Source: Acorus gramineus (Eukaryota; Streptophyta; Magnoliopsida; Acorales; Acoraceae). From it: 64,000 bases of DNA. Positions 51,783-63,200 of this stretch are shown in pieces. The stretch's first letter is position 1; each line of letters begins with the position of its first letter. A program made the position numbers and the translations under genes. The DNA lies in the NCBI GenBank assembly GCA_030737835.1, contig CM060850.1, positions 26,881,385 through 26,945,384 on the forward strand. The letters run 5' to 3'. The notes below the pieces were generated by a model that made no database searches, was not told where the DNA came from, and saw only the letters and a program-made list of their open reading frames with translations.

Positions 51783-52357
51783 CCGAACTACTCGAGTATA
51801 AGAAGACAACCGGCTAAATAAAAGAAGAAGCAAGAAGACAAAGATCTTTTATTTATTTAATGTTATTTTTTTGTTTTATTTATAAGACATTTTCTATTAA
51901 CAACAATATCAAATTGGGTTTACATACAATATATGTAAGTGAATAATGTCATTTAACTTTTTATTGTCATCTCATCTGTTTGTTATGAAATGACTTACTT
52001 GATTGTCTATTCTTAAATAAAATGAAAATGTTATACTCATTTTTTTATGGTCTCATAGTCCAATAAATCGAATGATATCGTTTATTTTATACACACACAC
52101 ATATATATATTTGGGTTATTAAAAAAATGAGCATAACTGCACTAATAAAGAAAATTAGTGTTTTTTTTTTGCATGATGAAACATTACTTCTAATTTTTTT
52201 CACTTGCTGATTGAATATTTGTATTTGTTTGATACGAAACATTCATGAACTTTAAAGTCTCTTTTGAATAAAATGAAAGGACTGATTTGTGATTATGTTA
52301 TTTTTTTTTACTTTAGTGTAATTTTTATCGCAACTTTTGTGATCCGCACAAGTCTCT

Positions 52358-52684
52358 TAGGGCTTTAGAGTTATTCAATTGAAAGGATCAAGATGTAATT
52401 GTTTTATTATATGAGGTCTATAATGAAAAGTTTACGTTTTTGACGTGGTCTATGCGGATTTAATGGACGGAATATGTGGTTTTTAAGTGGGGCCCGCACA
52501 AGTCTCTTATGTGAAGGGGTTGATTTGTAATTTTTTTTTATATGACTTTGATGCAATTTTTGTGCAACGCCTCGTGAATGTTCTTTATTGAGTCCGTCTG
52601 CTTCCGTTAAGAAATCCACGTGGATGAAGGTGAATGGGTAAAAACCCTGTTTCCTGTTCCCTACAGAAACAGGGAATCCGGACC
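52358..52684 (-). repeat. MULE right terminal inverted repeat
   Basis: Inverted partner of 47981-48309. A CGCACAAGTCTCTTA word near 52345 recurs near 52495 inside this arm. Confidence 0.92.
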
Positions 52685-52696
52685 CCCCATGAGGTG

Positions 52697-54951
52697 CCAT
52701 CATTTTATTGGTTCTTATTAATTGGTTTGTTGACTTTTAAAAAGGGTAAAATGTCAAAATACAAATATGCCATTCATTAAAAATCTATCCCATTAACCCA
52801 AATCCCCCCATTTTCTCTATTCGGTTATGAGTGAATCTTGAAATCCACTTATCCATTTCAAATTTTGAAATCCTTACCTAAATTACAATTAAAACTAAAT
52901 TACACAAAAAATTATCTAAATTGTTTTAATCAAAATTCTTCTTCAAACTTATATTCTTATTATACACATTAATTTTTTTTTTAAGAATGTTATTAACTGA
53001 ACATTAAAAAATTCAGGTATTTATTGTATTCAAATTTAAATAAAAAAAACATATATAGTTACTATATGAAGCAGTTACATCAAGTACATTTCTTAAATAT
53101 TTATATCTCTCACAACGATTTGTTACATTTACATAAAAACTGTTACATTTACATTTAAACAATTTATAAACAGATTCTATTTTCAATAGTCAGTTACATT
53201 TTATAGAAAATGTCAAACACATTTTTTGTTGTGTGATACATTTAACAAATATATGTATTTGACTGTTACATTAATAAATGTAACAAATATAAATTACTAC
53301 ATGTATTGAAACAAATGCAGTACACGAATAAATGTTACATTTCAGACTGTTACATTTATTCGATGTCAGAAATGTAACATTAACATCATACAAATCATAT
53401 ATAAATTAAATGTAACTAACCTTAGAACCTTAGAAACAATAGAACAAAGAAACAGAGGATTTTGAAACGCTTTGTAGCATCCTCCATCATTTTTATCATC
53501 TCCTCCTTTCTATGTTGATCTGATCACCGCCTATAATTGACTTCTTTTGTATGTTATAATACTCTTCATAGTTGAGTTTTTTTTTTTTGGGAGATCTTTG
53601 AAAAGTTTAGGTTGGAAGAGAAGAGATCATCTCAAAGGTTTGATTAAAAAGAATTTACTCCAAAGAAAGTTGTGTCCGTCCAAACTGACCTTCACTTTTT
53701 TTTTATTTAAAGATCTTTTTTTATTTTTTATTTAATCAATCATAATTGTCTCCTTATTTTGTGGGGATCAATTATCCAAAAAAATAAAATAATTAACTAA
53801 GGGTATAACAGGTATTAGACACATGCTACCTCATGGGGCTTTTGATAGGGCCTGTGAAGATGGGGTATGGAAAACATTATTCATAATTAATAATCCCCAT
53901 CAATTTGGGTAATTTGAGTGGTACCCTGTACCCATAATCGTCCACTAAACAACACACAGACAAATAAAGGAAGGAAACAAGTTAAAGCCAATAAGTCTAA
54001 CCGAGTTATGTCAAGTGATATTAATTAAATCTATATATAGTGACATCCTGCATGCCATGTGTGACACTCCATGTCTCAGGTCTCCGGTCATGAATATTCC
54101 TTCTCCATTTGTTCACTCACTTTTTCTTTGCCTGTCCCAGTCTCATCAACACCCCATGCAGTCACGTCGACCATGAAACCCTTGTAATTAAATTACACAC
54201 ACAGAAAACCAAAACCCAAAAATCAAACCGCGTGTGTGTCAAAGATTCGAATTCTTTCTGTCTGTCTCGTGATTCGATTACTGTTCAGAAGTGAAGTTGA
54301 TAATTAATATATCGACATCGACTGATCGACCAAACACAGTGAATGATTTCGATCGCTTGTTTTTTGGGGGATTTGCTTCTGTGGTGGTGGTAGCGGCAGA
54401 CGCGTTTATATGACGTTCTTTGGATCTTTGTATACCAATTTTTTGTCAACCGTGACAATTTATGAGAGGGTCCTTGTCGATGTTGCCTTTGCTTTTGGTT
54501 TCTTCTAAACTGTCTTAATTTATTAAGCCGACATGGAAGGATAATAGTTACCTGGTTTACGGAGTGTCTCTAGATCCAGTAGTCGGTTGGTTAGTAATGT
54601 CACTGATAAGTGACCGTACCCTTTTTTTTGGGGGGGAAGGGGGGAATTAATTGTAAGTATTTTATTTTAATCAAGATGTTAGGTTTTTTTTACTGTTTTT
54701 TAGCATGTGAAAACAATACTCCTATATATACATGTTGGGAGTCGCACTTTTTTTTAGGTTCTTTGATGTTCAGTTTCTCAAGTAAATGACAATTTATAGG
54801 GAATGAATAATAGTCTATGAGATTAAATGGTGTATATAGATGGCATAATAATGTATGGGATTGATGTGATAATATACACGGAATGGATAAAAGTGTATGG
54901 TGGATTAATAACATAGACAGAGTATAACAATGTACAAAGGATCCAGTGTGG
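52697..54951. other. Non-coding region with TGTTACATTT repeats and a possible element end
   Basis: 53040-53420 carries about a dozen TGTTACATTT/AAATGTAACA words in both directions. ACCTCATGGGG at 53828-53838 is the inverse of the CCCCATGAGGT that forms the MULE TSD (47969 and 52685). Together these could be the subterminal and terminal repeats of an older element into which the MULE inserted, but no matching outer TSD was found. No gene is supported from 53850 to 54951. Confidence 0.35.
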
Positions 54952-54959
54952 ATATTTTA

Positions 54960-55422
54960 TAGGGCTGCAACTTGGGTCAGGTTGAATCCGAACCCGACGG
55001 GTTGAACTCGATTTTTACGTGGGTTGGGTTGACCAAATCGGATTCGGGTTGACCAATTCGGGTTGACTCAGAAATCGGGTTGGGTTCGGGTTGGCCTCAC
55101 TCACAACCCGACCCAATCCGAACCCGTAAACTAATAGTTAAAAAAAAGATAATGACCGTTCATTTTGTAGCTTCTAATATGAATAGTCTAAATTTTAGGT
55201 AAACCTAGCTAATCTTATGGATTAAGTCGGATTGATTTATTTAATTTGCACATCATGTTAGAAATTCGGGTTGGGTTGAGTTGGTCCAATTCGGGTTGAA
55301 AATTGGGTTAGTCCAATTCGGGTTGGGTCAGAGTGGGTCGGGTTGGTTTATTTAATTACGGGTTAGGTTCGTGTTAGTCCAATTCGGGTTGAAAATCGGG
55401 TTAGACCCGAGTTGCAGCCCTA
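54960..55422. mobile_element. hAT-type MITE rich in GGGTTGGGTT words
   Basis: Terminal inverted repeats TAGGGCTGCAACTTGGGTC and, from the right, TAGGGCTGCAACTCGGGTC. The 8-bp TSD is ATATTTTA (54952-54959) versus ATATTTCA (55423-55430). The interior has many CGGGTT/AACCCG words, as in other non-autonomous plant hAT elements. Non-coding, 463 bp. Confidence 0.85.
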
Positions 55423-55430
55423 ATATTTCA

Positions 55431-56559
55431 CGAGATAAACAATGAAAATGAGACGGAAGGATTTAGATAAAAAAAATATAATAACTAAGGTGTTTTTATA
55501 TGTAAAAAAATATCTAGGATCTAAAAAGAACAAGAAGTTGATATGTATTTGGAATAAATTAATTTCAACTTTTTTGTTGAAAAATAATCCAAATATAAAT
55601 CTGGTATACACCTAATCATGAGGAAACCAAACTTTAGTAAAAATCTTTAGATGCATAGAATATTTATCTCAAACCTTGTACATTGGTAAATCTGGAGTGA
55701 TTTAAACTCAGACTTATAACTCTAGCGAAAGAATGTCTCTACTATTTAGTGTTAATGATGTGAAAATTAAGAATAATATTCAGTCTTGCTTTCAACATCA
55801 TTTTTGGCACTAGTGAGGCATATATATATATATCTATCCGTTTGGAAGGCATATCATGAATGCGTGTACGGTGTACCCTTACAGGGTTAAAAATGAAATT
55901 AATGTGTAGGCAACTCCTTTCGTGCTTACGGAACAAACTTTTTCGCTAACGACGTGGTGGAGTAAGAAAAAAGTAGAGATTGATTACACGAAATGATATA
56001 AGGTAAGATAGTGATTGCTCGAATCAAGGTGCGTAGCTTTGACGACCGAGAGCCGATACTGGGGTTATATAGTCCCGATGCACCGGATGCACAGATACTG
56101 CAATCTTAGGACTCATTTAGAACCAATTTGAATAAACATTTGTGCTTTAAATTGATTTAAATAATTAATGGTTTTTTTTTTTTTTTACTTGTTAAAACAT
56201 AAATCAAAATAAAAAAAATGCAAAGCTGCCTTAAAAAATACACATTCAACTGATTTTTAAAACTTGATTTTCAAGTACATTCCATTGACAATTAAATCCA
56301 AACGAGCCTAAGCTACTTGGTCTATACCTCAAGTTATCATACCTAATTAGTCTTCAATATGAGATTGTGATATTTTTTTTATACAAATTATGTCATAAGT
56401 TAATTAGTACCCTGCCACTCTGATGAGGCATCTTGTCATTAAACTATACAATTCATCCCCTACGTAAATACACAGTGCGTGTTGTCTTTGGCATCCTTGT
56501 TTTTATAAAAAAAATCTTAGGGAAATTAATTTAAAGCATTGTTTTAATCTCTTACTTTT
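55431..56559. other. Intergenic stretch
   Basis: No gene recognised. 55960-56110 is less AT-rich than the rest (GACGACCGAGAGCCGATACT region), possibly an old retroelement fragment, unproven. Confidence 0.4.
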
Positions 56560-57210
56560 TTAGATCACTCAATTTTTCTTGTGGCTTGCCTATCAAAACA
56601 AGCTCCTTACGAAGTCGTATTGTAAGAAGTGGGCTCCCTCGTGTGATCTTATTTGCCTTATTTGTGGTGGTGGGTTGGAGACCACCGTGCACATCCTCGT
56701 CGAGTGCCCCATGGCTCTACGGGTTTGGCAATGGTTGGTAGATGCGATCGAATTCGAATTGAGAAGCTCTTCCGTGGAGGAGCTTTGGATGGTTGGTCAA
56801 CGCCTATGTCCACGGGGGGATAGGAGTCCAAAAGCAAAGATTTTCCAATTGCTTGTTTCGGCGATGATGTGAGCGATTTGGGTTGTTTAGAATCATCTAG
56901 TTTTTCGTGAGACTCTTCCCTATGTAGAAACCATATGGGAAATGGTGATGCAGATGATTTGGGACTGGGGCGTGCACTGTGTGGGTGCGAAGAGAGTATC
57001 GTTCCTAGGGGAAACTCTTAGCATTGAGGAATATCTTAAAGAGTTTTACTTCTGATAGTCTCGAGGTAGAGTACTGTAGATATCTCTTCTACTTCTCACC
57101 ATGAGTGTAGATAATTTTTTTTTCATATCTGTCTCTATGTACTTTTGAATTGGACATGGTCTTTCTTTGAATAAAACTAATGAGATAGCCTACCGTTTTT
57201 TCAAAAAAAA
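56560..57210 (+). mobile_element. 5'-truncated LINE copy (zf-RVT end)
   Basis: The + frame from ~56566 reads LAYQNKLLTKSYCKKWAPSC then LICLICGGGLETTVHILVEC and ALRVWQWLVDAI, the zinc-binding C-terminal region found after reverse transcriptase in plant non-LTR elements (C-x2-C...H-x4-C). The frame is broken by a stop near 56872, with residual coding similarity to ~57055. It ends in an untranslated tail GAATAAAACTAATGAGATAG followed by an A-run near 57201-57210. No reverse transcriptase core is present, so this is a 3' remnant. TSD not found. Confidence 0.8.
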
Positions 57211-57789
57211 ATAAGCCGTTATATTTTTTTTAAGCCCTTCTATTCAATATTGTCTATATAGAGAAAATAAATAATACTATATAAAATTTAATGATGTATA
57301 ATTATACATGATTTAATAATAACAATGTATAAAGTTGATACAACGGCCATAAAAAAAAAAAAAGTTTTTTTTTTTTTTTTGTAACATCTAGGATTTCACA
57401 TGTAACAATATAATTGGGAGGAATTCAAGTGACCACTCCATTGCCGAATTGGTCAAAGAAGAGTTGGAAAGGTGGGGCCGACAATATCCGAAGTTTCCAA
57501 ATCGTCCAAAACATGGATACCTCTCCCGTGAATTTGAGTAGTGGGCCTCAAATGAGCCCATGTGTCAGAAAATTTGAGGCCAATAACAATTCTGTGTGTG
57601 CCCCCGACCAATTTCCAGAATATTAATCATCATCAGAAAATAAGATGTGCTATAGAACATGATCAAAATCAATAATTCCTCAACTTCCATTTGGACAATG
57701 CTTTAATTTCCCAATAATTAAATCGATGCCCCTATATGGGTTGGGATTTTTGGTGCGCCACATATATACCTTTAAAAAGACCTTGCTCC
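57211..57789. other. Intergenic stretch
   Basis: No feature recognised beyond long A and T runs near 57349-57380. Confidence 0.4.
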
Positions 57790-58199
57790 TCTATATTGTG
57801 GAGCCTGATGATGTGCGCAGAGGATTGTTGGCGCTACGCAGAGTCGGACGGGGGTCGAGCTCCCCGCAGAGCTCGCGGGGATCGAGCTGCCCGGTCAGCT
57901 CGCGGGGTCTGGGGGCAGCGCCCCGAGAAAATTTTTTTTGGGGTGTCTTTCATGTATTGACTTTTTTGCCCTTAATGAGATGTCAGTATAAAAGGGCATC
58001 TCATATTTTTCATTAGGCTCTAGGGTTTTTATCTTCGGTGTGACCATTGTAAAAACTTCTCATTGATAGTGGATTGATCTCTGGTGTGCTCCGTGGACGT
58101 AGGCAAGATTTGCCGAACCACGTAAATTTTTGTGTCTTTGCTTCGATTTGTTTGTTTATTTCTTTTGATTGATTGCATCACAAGATCCGAAATCGTAAC
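57790..58199 (+). mobile_element. Copia-type solo or truncated LTR
   Basis: Typical copia LTR layout: a GC-rich U3 block with short inverted GAGCTCGCGGGG/CCCCGCAGAGCTC words (57855-57930), an AAAATTTTTTTTGGGG boundary, GTATAAAAGGGCATCTC promoter-like sequence (57986), and the transcribed end TGGACGTAGGCAAGATTTGC...GATCCGAAATCGTAACA at 58199. The 5' end is approximate; no TSD or internal region found. Confidence 0.6.
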
Positions 58200-58449
58200 A
58201 CTTAAAACATGTCAAAGCAACAAATGAGACAACATACCGAAACTATATATCCTTTATTTTTCTTCTAGATCCAACCCTGCAATACATGTGCACAACATAT
58301 GTATATGCAGTATTATTACATTGTGTACATACACATTGTTATACACACTAATATCGGTGTTTTAAAATCTTCCAAAATCTCTACCTACAAAGAGATCGAG
58401 GATCATTACATCTTGTTTTGGATCAGCCTTTCAAAGGGTAAGTCTAGGC

Positions 58450-58495
58450 TTTTTAATCAATAAAATTTCCGATCTAATTTCCAAAAAAAAAAACA
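58450..58495 (+). mobile_element. Very short LINE 3'-end insertion with 17-bp TSD
   Basis: A 17-bp direct repeat, AAAGGGTAAGTCTAGGC (58433-58449) and AAAGGGTAATTCTAGGC (58496-58512), one mismatch, brackets only ~46 bp: TTTTTAATCAATAAAATTTC, a short tail and an A-run. The layout is a severely 5'-truncated, poly(A)-ended retroinsertion. It is ~50 bp from the FMO stop codon, in the probable 3' UTR. Confidence 0.8.
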
Positions 58496-58558
58496 AAAGG
58501 GTAATTCTAGGCAGTTTTTTCAGATACAGAATCCGTGTATATAAAATTATCAAACCTT

Positions 58559-61487
58559 TTAAAGGCCAGCTTCTGATAGCCTTAGCCTATTCCAGTATTC
58601 ATCATCCCAGTTGTCGCGATATCCATCGATTTGAGAACTATAACACTCGAAAACAGCAAGGTACATATGTTCTTTCCATTTATCCAAGGGCGGGACACCG
58701 ACCTGAGCAGCAAGCCAATTCATGTAGTCGATCTGCCCCTCATCGGACAACATAATGACTTAATGAGAGTAAGAAGAGTAACTATATGAACCAAATTATG
58801 GAGATCGAAAATGTGATATAAACCTCGTATGGATGAAGCATGTGGGTGTGGTGCCTTGGCTTCCCGGTCGCTTCCATTTGCACGTAAAGTGCTTTAATGG
58901 ATGCCATCATTTCTTCTTCTGGTGGGAGCATCACTTTGGAGGACAAAACTTGGGCTATCCATTTGGACTGTAAATCTATCATAAGAAAAGGTATAACCTG
59001 GCATCACAAATGAAGATTCAGGAGATTAATTTTTAAAACAATCTTGTGAATAACAATCTTTGAACAGATTGACAAACCTTATTAGGTAAACCGATAAAGG
59101 AAATCGAAGGAGCAAGCTTTGGAGGAAAAACATGCTGATATAGAGGTCCAATGCGATTGTCATCAATGCTTATGATTCCATTTGTTTTAAGAAATGGAAA
59201 ACTGTACTTGTACCTTCAATAGAGAGACATAAACGATTAAGGAATACACAATTTACAAGAGAGCTAGGCAAACTCCAAAACACCAATTTATGATTCATTA
59301 AAAAAAAAAAAACTCAAGAAATTACTCTTAAGTATTTTTATTGTTTGCCAACAAAAAAGAAAAGAAAGAAAGAAGGAAACACATAAAAAATCTAAAGATT
59401 GAAAAAAATTAAGTTCGTCATGTACCCTGTACAATAAAAAATAACATCAGCATGAATTGAGGATCCATCATGGAAGGCCACCATACCATCTTCATAGACA
59501 CAACTTATCTACATAGGCCATAACCTAACAGTTAATGTCAGCAAATCACAACCAAAATATGTGATTATATTCTTCCTTTCTTCACTAGAATTATAGAATA
59601 TATTACCTCGGGAAGAATATATCATTAGGAACTCAGCGGAATGATGTGTATAGATTACAAACCAAAATAAGTTAATCATACCGATGAATGCTGCCATATG
59701 TTACTCTGCCCTTCTAACTTTGAGAATTCCACATCTGCGGATCTCGATGAAAGATGAACTTCTTTGGCCACCACTGAAATTTCTCTTGATATATCATGGG
59801 CACTTGTAGCACCTCCAATTAGAACCACAATCTGCCCCAATAAAGGATTATGATAAGCATAGCCGCCTCAATTCAAAAGAATGTCAATATCAAGTAATCT
59901 AAATTCTATAACACAAATGAATCAATGATACCATGGAATGTACGCTATTTATAACAACTACCTTGTATACTCTCCTCTGTGAGTTTATGAATGGAAAGTG
60001 AAGTCATGAAGCTAATTTTAGTGTTACATCATGCTAGCCCATATTTTTGTGCTTCTTGAAAGTCAAGAGACCAATCCTCTTCTCTTGATCTCCATCTATA
60101 TTGTTGGTTTATTTCCAAAAAGTTACTAAAGAACGAAAGAAATGGTGTAATTGAACTTTAACGACATTTAAAATCAATACATGATTTAGAAAAACAGAAC
60201 GATCTTCTAATAGGTGTGCCTTAAAGGGCTGATCTCCACTACAAAATGCTCTACCTAATTCAACCAAAGACTGGGGCCACCTATTCATTAACTGTCAATA
60301 CTCTGCCTATATTTGGCCCTCCCCATGCAGGAAACTTGGATGCAAAAAGGGTCGATGCGTCTCCCTCATCGGCTTCCTAATTGACTGGATGCAGTTCCTG
60401 TTAGCAGCTCTCAATTAAAAGCCTTAACAAACAAGCTTTTATGAAAAGTTTGTTGAGAGTAGCTTTTCCAGAACCGATTATTTTAGTTGATTTAGAGCAT
60501 AAGTTGTTTCTAAAAAAATGGTTCCAAGAGGCCTTAGTATCTCTCAATTACAATTACATGAATACTTATGAAAATAAAGTTTCTCTAAAACGAGATTCCA
60601 ATGACAAATCTAGGTCACACTACTGCTACCAGCTTTTTAATTTCTAAGACAACTACTGCTAAAGCTACCCACAACATATAAAATGCAAATAGACCTACAT
60701 ATTGAACTCAATCTAGTTCTTCTATACAGCAAAATATTTCAAATTCAATCAGACACTTTGCGATTCGACAAAATGCATAGAGAGTAGAGTACCTGATCTC
60801 GAAACGGTTCGGGCACGCGATAATTGTGACTATGTATTTGCTTCCCGGGCCACTTATCAATCCCTGCAGTCACATTATCATTCTTTCATAAGTTCTTCAA
60901 TTCAATTCCATATAACAAGCGAATACACACAAATTACATTATCACATCTATCAAATCCCAACCGTCGGATCCAACTCACCCGGAACATCAGCGACCCTCG
61001 ATACACTATGATGTCCATTACACACCACCACCGCCTCAAATGTCTCCACCACCACCGCCTTCGCCTCCAAAGCCTCCACGATCCACTCGTCGGCCCGCGG
61101 GCCCGGCCCGACGGAGACGACCTCTGATCCGAACCGGACCCGCTCGGGCAGCCCGAAATCCCGGGCGAAACCCTCGATGAAGGACAGGACCTCCTCGTGG
61201 GACGGGAAGGCGCCGGACGGTGGCCCGGCCGGGAATGGGTAGTCGGAGAAGCCCATGAGTGGGCGAGGGAGGTTGGCCCGGAGGGAGTGGTAGAGGCTGC
61301 CGTGGACCCTGGACAGGGCCGCGTCGAGCCCGGTCGGGTCGGACTCGGTCCGTTCGTCGTAGACCCACGTGCCGCCGACGTGGCGGGATTTCTCGAAGAC
61401 GGTGACGTGGTGGCCCTCGCTGAGGAGGGATCGGGCCGCGGTCAGGCCCGCAACGCCCGCGCCTATCACCGCCACCTTACGTGACAT
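58559..61487 (-). CDS. Flavin-containing monooxygenase, FMO GS-OX-like
   Basis: Seven exons: 61487-60980, 60863-60793, 59831-59682, 59508-59426, 59213-59078, 58997-58824 and 58732-58559. All are GT-AG; phases sum to 431 codons plus TAA. FAD-binding Rossmann motif G9-A-G11-V-A-G14 (KVAVIGAGVAGLTAARSL) and downstream GGTWVYD. The FMO signature is W174-x-G176-x3-H180-x3-Y184 (WPGKQIHSHNY), with Trp at the first position. The NADPH-binding segment is IGGATSAHDISREI (199-204 G-G-A-T-S-A) and the TGY motif lies in YCTGYKYSFPFL (270-272). The family S-oxygenates thioethers; glucosinolate substrates are known in Brassicaceae, and I cannot infer the substrate here. The ATG at 61487 is chosen because the next in-frame codon upstream is GTG, not ATG. 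The first exon is markedly GC-rich. A decayed duplicate of its start lies upstream (62816). Confidence 0.93.
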
Positions 61488-61639
61488 GTTTTTCACCTTT
61501 TGAAAAAAAAAAAAATGATAATTTGGGGAGCTTTGGATTCTGTCGATTTTTGACGGTCAGACAGAGAAGATTATTGAAAGACTCGTAGTATTTCGTTTAA
61601 ACGGAGACATAAATTATTTATGTTTTTTTTTTTTTAATA

Positions 61640-62180
61640 GAGTCATAAACTATTTCATGGTTTATACTATTTGAATAAATGATTTTATATTTAAATGTAT
61701 TTTTTTTACTATTCATATTAGAAAATATAAAAATAAAAGTTGATTTAATTGATTGATAAAGAATAAAATGTGAATAAGGTGTAAAAAGTTGATTTGTCAT
61801 GTGGATCCATTGATGTATAAGAGGTGATGACATGTGATTTGACAGGTGGGTTCCCTTATAAAGAGAGGATATGGAATACAAATACTAGCTTATTCATCTA
61901 ATTGTGTATAGCTATACCTACTTATTCTCTCTACCCAAACACTTTTTTTCTCTCCTTTATTCCCACTTATTCCTCCACCCAAAGTTTATGACTATCATAG
62001 GAATCGAAAGCTATACAAGTAAAATAAATGATTTTATGTTTGATTATGTTTTTAGTTATTCTAGTTGAGAAATATAATAATAAAGCTTTTGATGTTTGTT
62101 TGATCATGGATTATATGTTGATAAAATGTGAATAAGGTGTGAATACAGATTTATAATCGATGAAAAAAATGATTTGACGT
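61640..62180 (-). mobile_element. Two adjacent Tourist-like MITE copies (inverted family members)
   Basis: Reverse-complemented, ~61640-61985 contains the same block order as 10208-10660 (GGAATAAGTGGGAATAAAGG, CACCTGTCAAATCACATGTC, ACCTTATTCACATTTTATTC). 61990-62180 holds a second partial copy with TCTCAACTAGAATAAC and CACCTTATTCACATTTTATC. Ends are not sharp. They interrupt the 5' flank of the FMO gene relative to the duplicate at 62816-63200. Confidence 0.6.
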
Positions 62181-62185
62181 AAAAA

Positions 62186-63200
62186 TTTAGAATTTGCCCG
62201 CATGTACTCTCTCAATCACTCACAAAAACCAAGGATAGTTTGGTTAATTTTTTCCGATAGTCAGAGAAGGTGCACTTGACTTGGAGACTGTATCTTATGT
62301 CAGTTTGATAAACCTGTTTTAAAATCAGACTGCAAATAATGTTGAACACAACGTTATCCTAAAATCTAAAAACGATAATATACTCAGTCTTTTTACGTTC
62401 TTTTATAATAGATGCATAACTAATATAGTATATAAATACTTAATGTAATATATATATTCTATTTTTTAAATATATGCTCCATTTGAAAAAAATATAAATA
62501 TATGCATTAAATTCGTATGATCATATATTTATTTAATTTTTTCTTATAAAATATCTTTCATCAGTTAAATTCGTATTTTAGAAAAAAAAATATCAAAACG
62601 GATGCCAAGGTGGTCAAATATGTCATTTTCCTATTCATAATCCTTTTGTTGATGTATTTTTGCAGTCCTATCTATAGTTTAAATACGGTCTCTCATTCTC
62701 TTATACATTCTACTAGGGTAGTGTGAAAAGTTAAGTTTTTTATTTTGTTTTATAAAAAAAATTGTGTTCATTTATTTAAATATATATATTATTTTTTATA
62801 AACGAATATATTCCCAAACGACCACCGCCACCTTACGTCATTACGTGACATGTTTTTTGACCTTTTGAAAAAAATGAAAAAGAAAATCAGTGTTGGCGGA
62901 GCAAAATCTTGGGCTTTGGATTTTGAAAGCACATTATGTTACCATGCGCGTCACGCGTGATCGTAATCCGAGTGTGACATTTTTACATTAGGATTATGAA
63001 ATTGCCCGCACTTACTCTCGTGTCTCGCCCAAATCCCAATCACTCGCAAAAAACAGAGGACAGTTTGGTCAATTTTCCCAGCTAGTAAGAGAAGCTGCAC
63101 TTTGACTTGTCAATGTGGAGACTGCATTTATGTTTGATAAATCTATTTCAGAATGAGACTGATAGTGAATGCGAGTCTAAACACGTTTTTTTGTTAACGA
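62186..63200. repeat. Diverged direct duplication of the FMO upstream region
   Basis: 62186-62350 (ATTTGCCCGCATGTACTCTC, CAATCACTCACAAAAACCAAGGA, GGTGCACTTGACTT, GGAGACTGTATCTTATG) recurs in order at 63001-63200 (AATTGCCCGCACTTACTCTC, CAATCACTCGCAAAAAACAGAGGA, GCTGCACTTTGACTT, GGAGACTGCATTTATG). With 62816-62960, which repeats the FMO start region, this makes a tandem duplication of the FMO 5' area. Confidence 0.78.
62816..62960 (-). pseudogene. Remnant of a duplicated FMO 5' end
   Basis: CCGCCACCTTACGT...GACATGTTTT...CCTTTTGAAAAAAATGA repeats the FMO start-codon region at 61470-61515, with an extra 8 bp (CATTACGT) that shifts the frame after the third codon. Similarity to coding sequence stops ~30 bp in; the rest matches the FMO leader (GGGCTTTGGATT). 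A second FMO copy has apparently been lost down to its 5' edge. Confidence 0.75.

Larger units (their letters stand above)
47981..52684 (+). mobile_element. Mutator-like element (MULE) with FAR1-type transposase
   Basis: 4704 bp. Terminal inverted repeats are 47981-48309 and 52358-52684, about 330 bp each and highly similar. They start GGTCCAGATACCCTGTTTAT at the left and, inverted, GGTCCGGATTCCCTGTTTCT at the right. Perfect target-site duplication CCCCATGAGGTG (47969-47980 and 52685-52696); because the repeat overlaps a G/C run, the true TSD could be 10-12 bp. The transposase reading frame lies between the TIRs and is broken (see the pseudogene at 48680). The clean TSD and similar TIRs point to a comparatively recent insertion. 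Confidence 0.93.

Noticed and set aside
57211-57720. A gene suggested by the 70-codon frame at 57414
   Set aside because: No domain, no start context and flanked by retroelement remnants.
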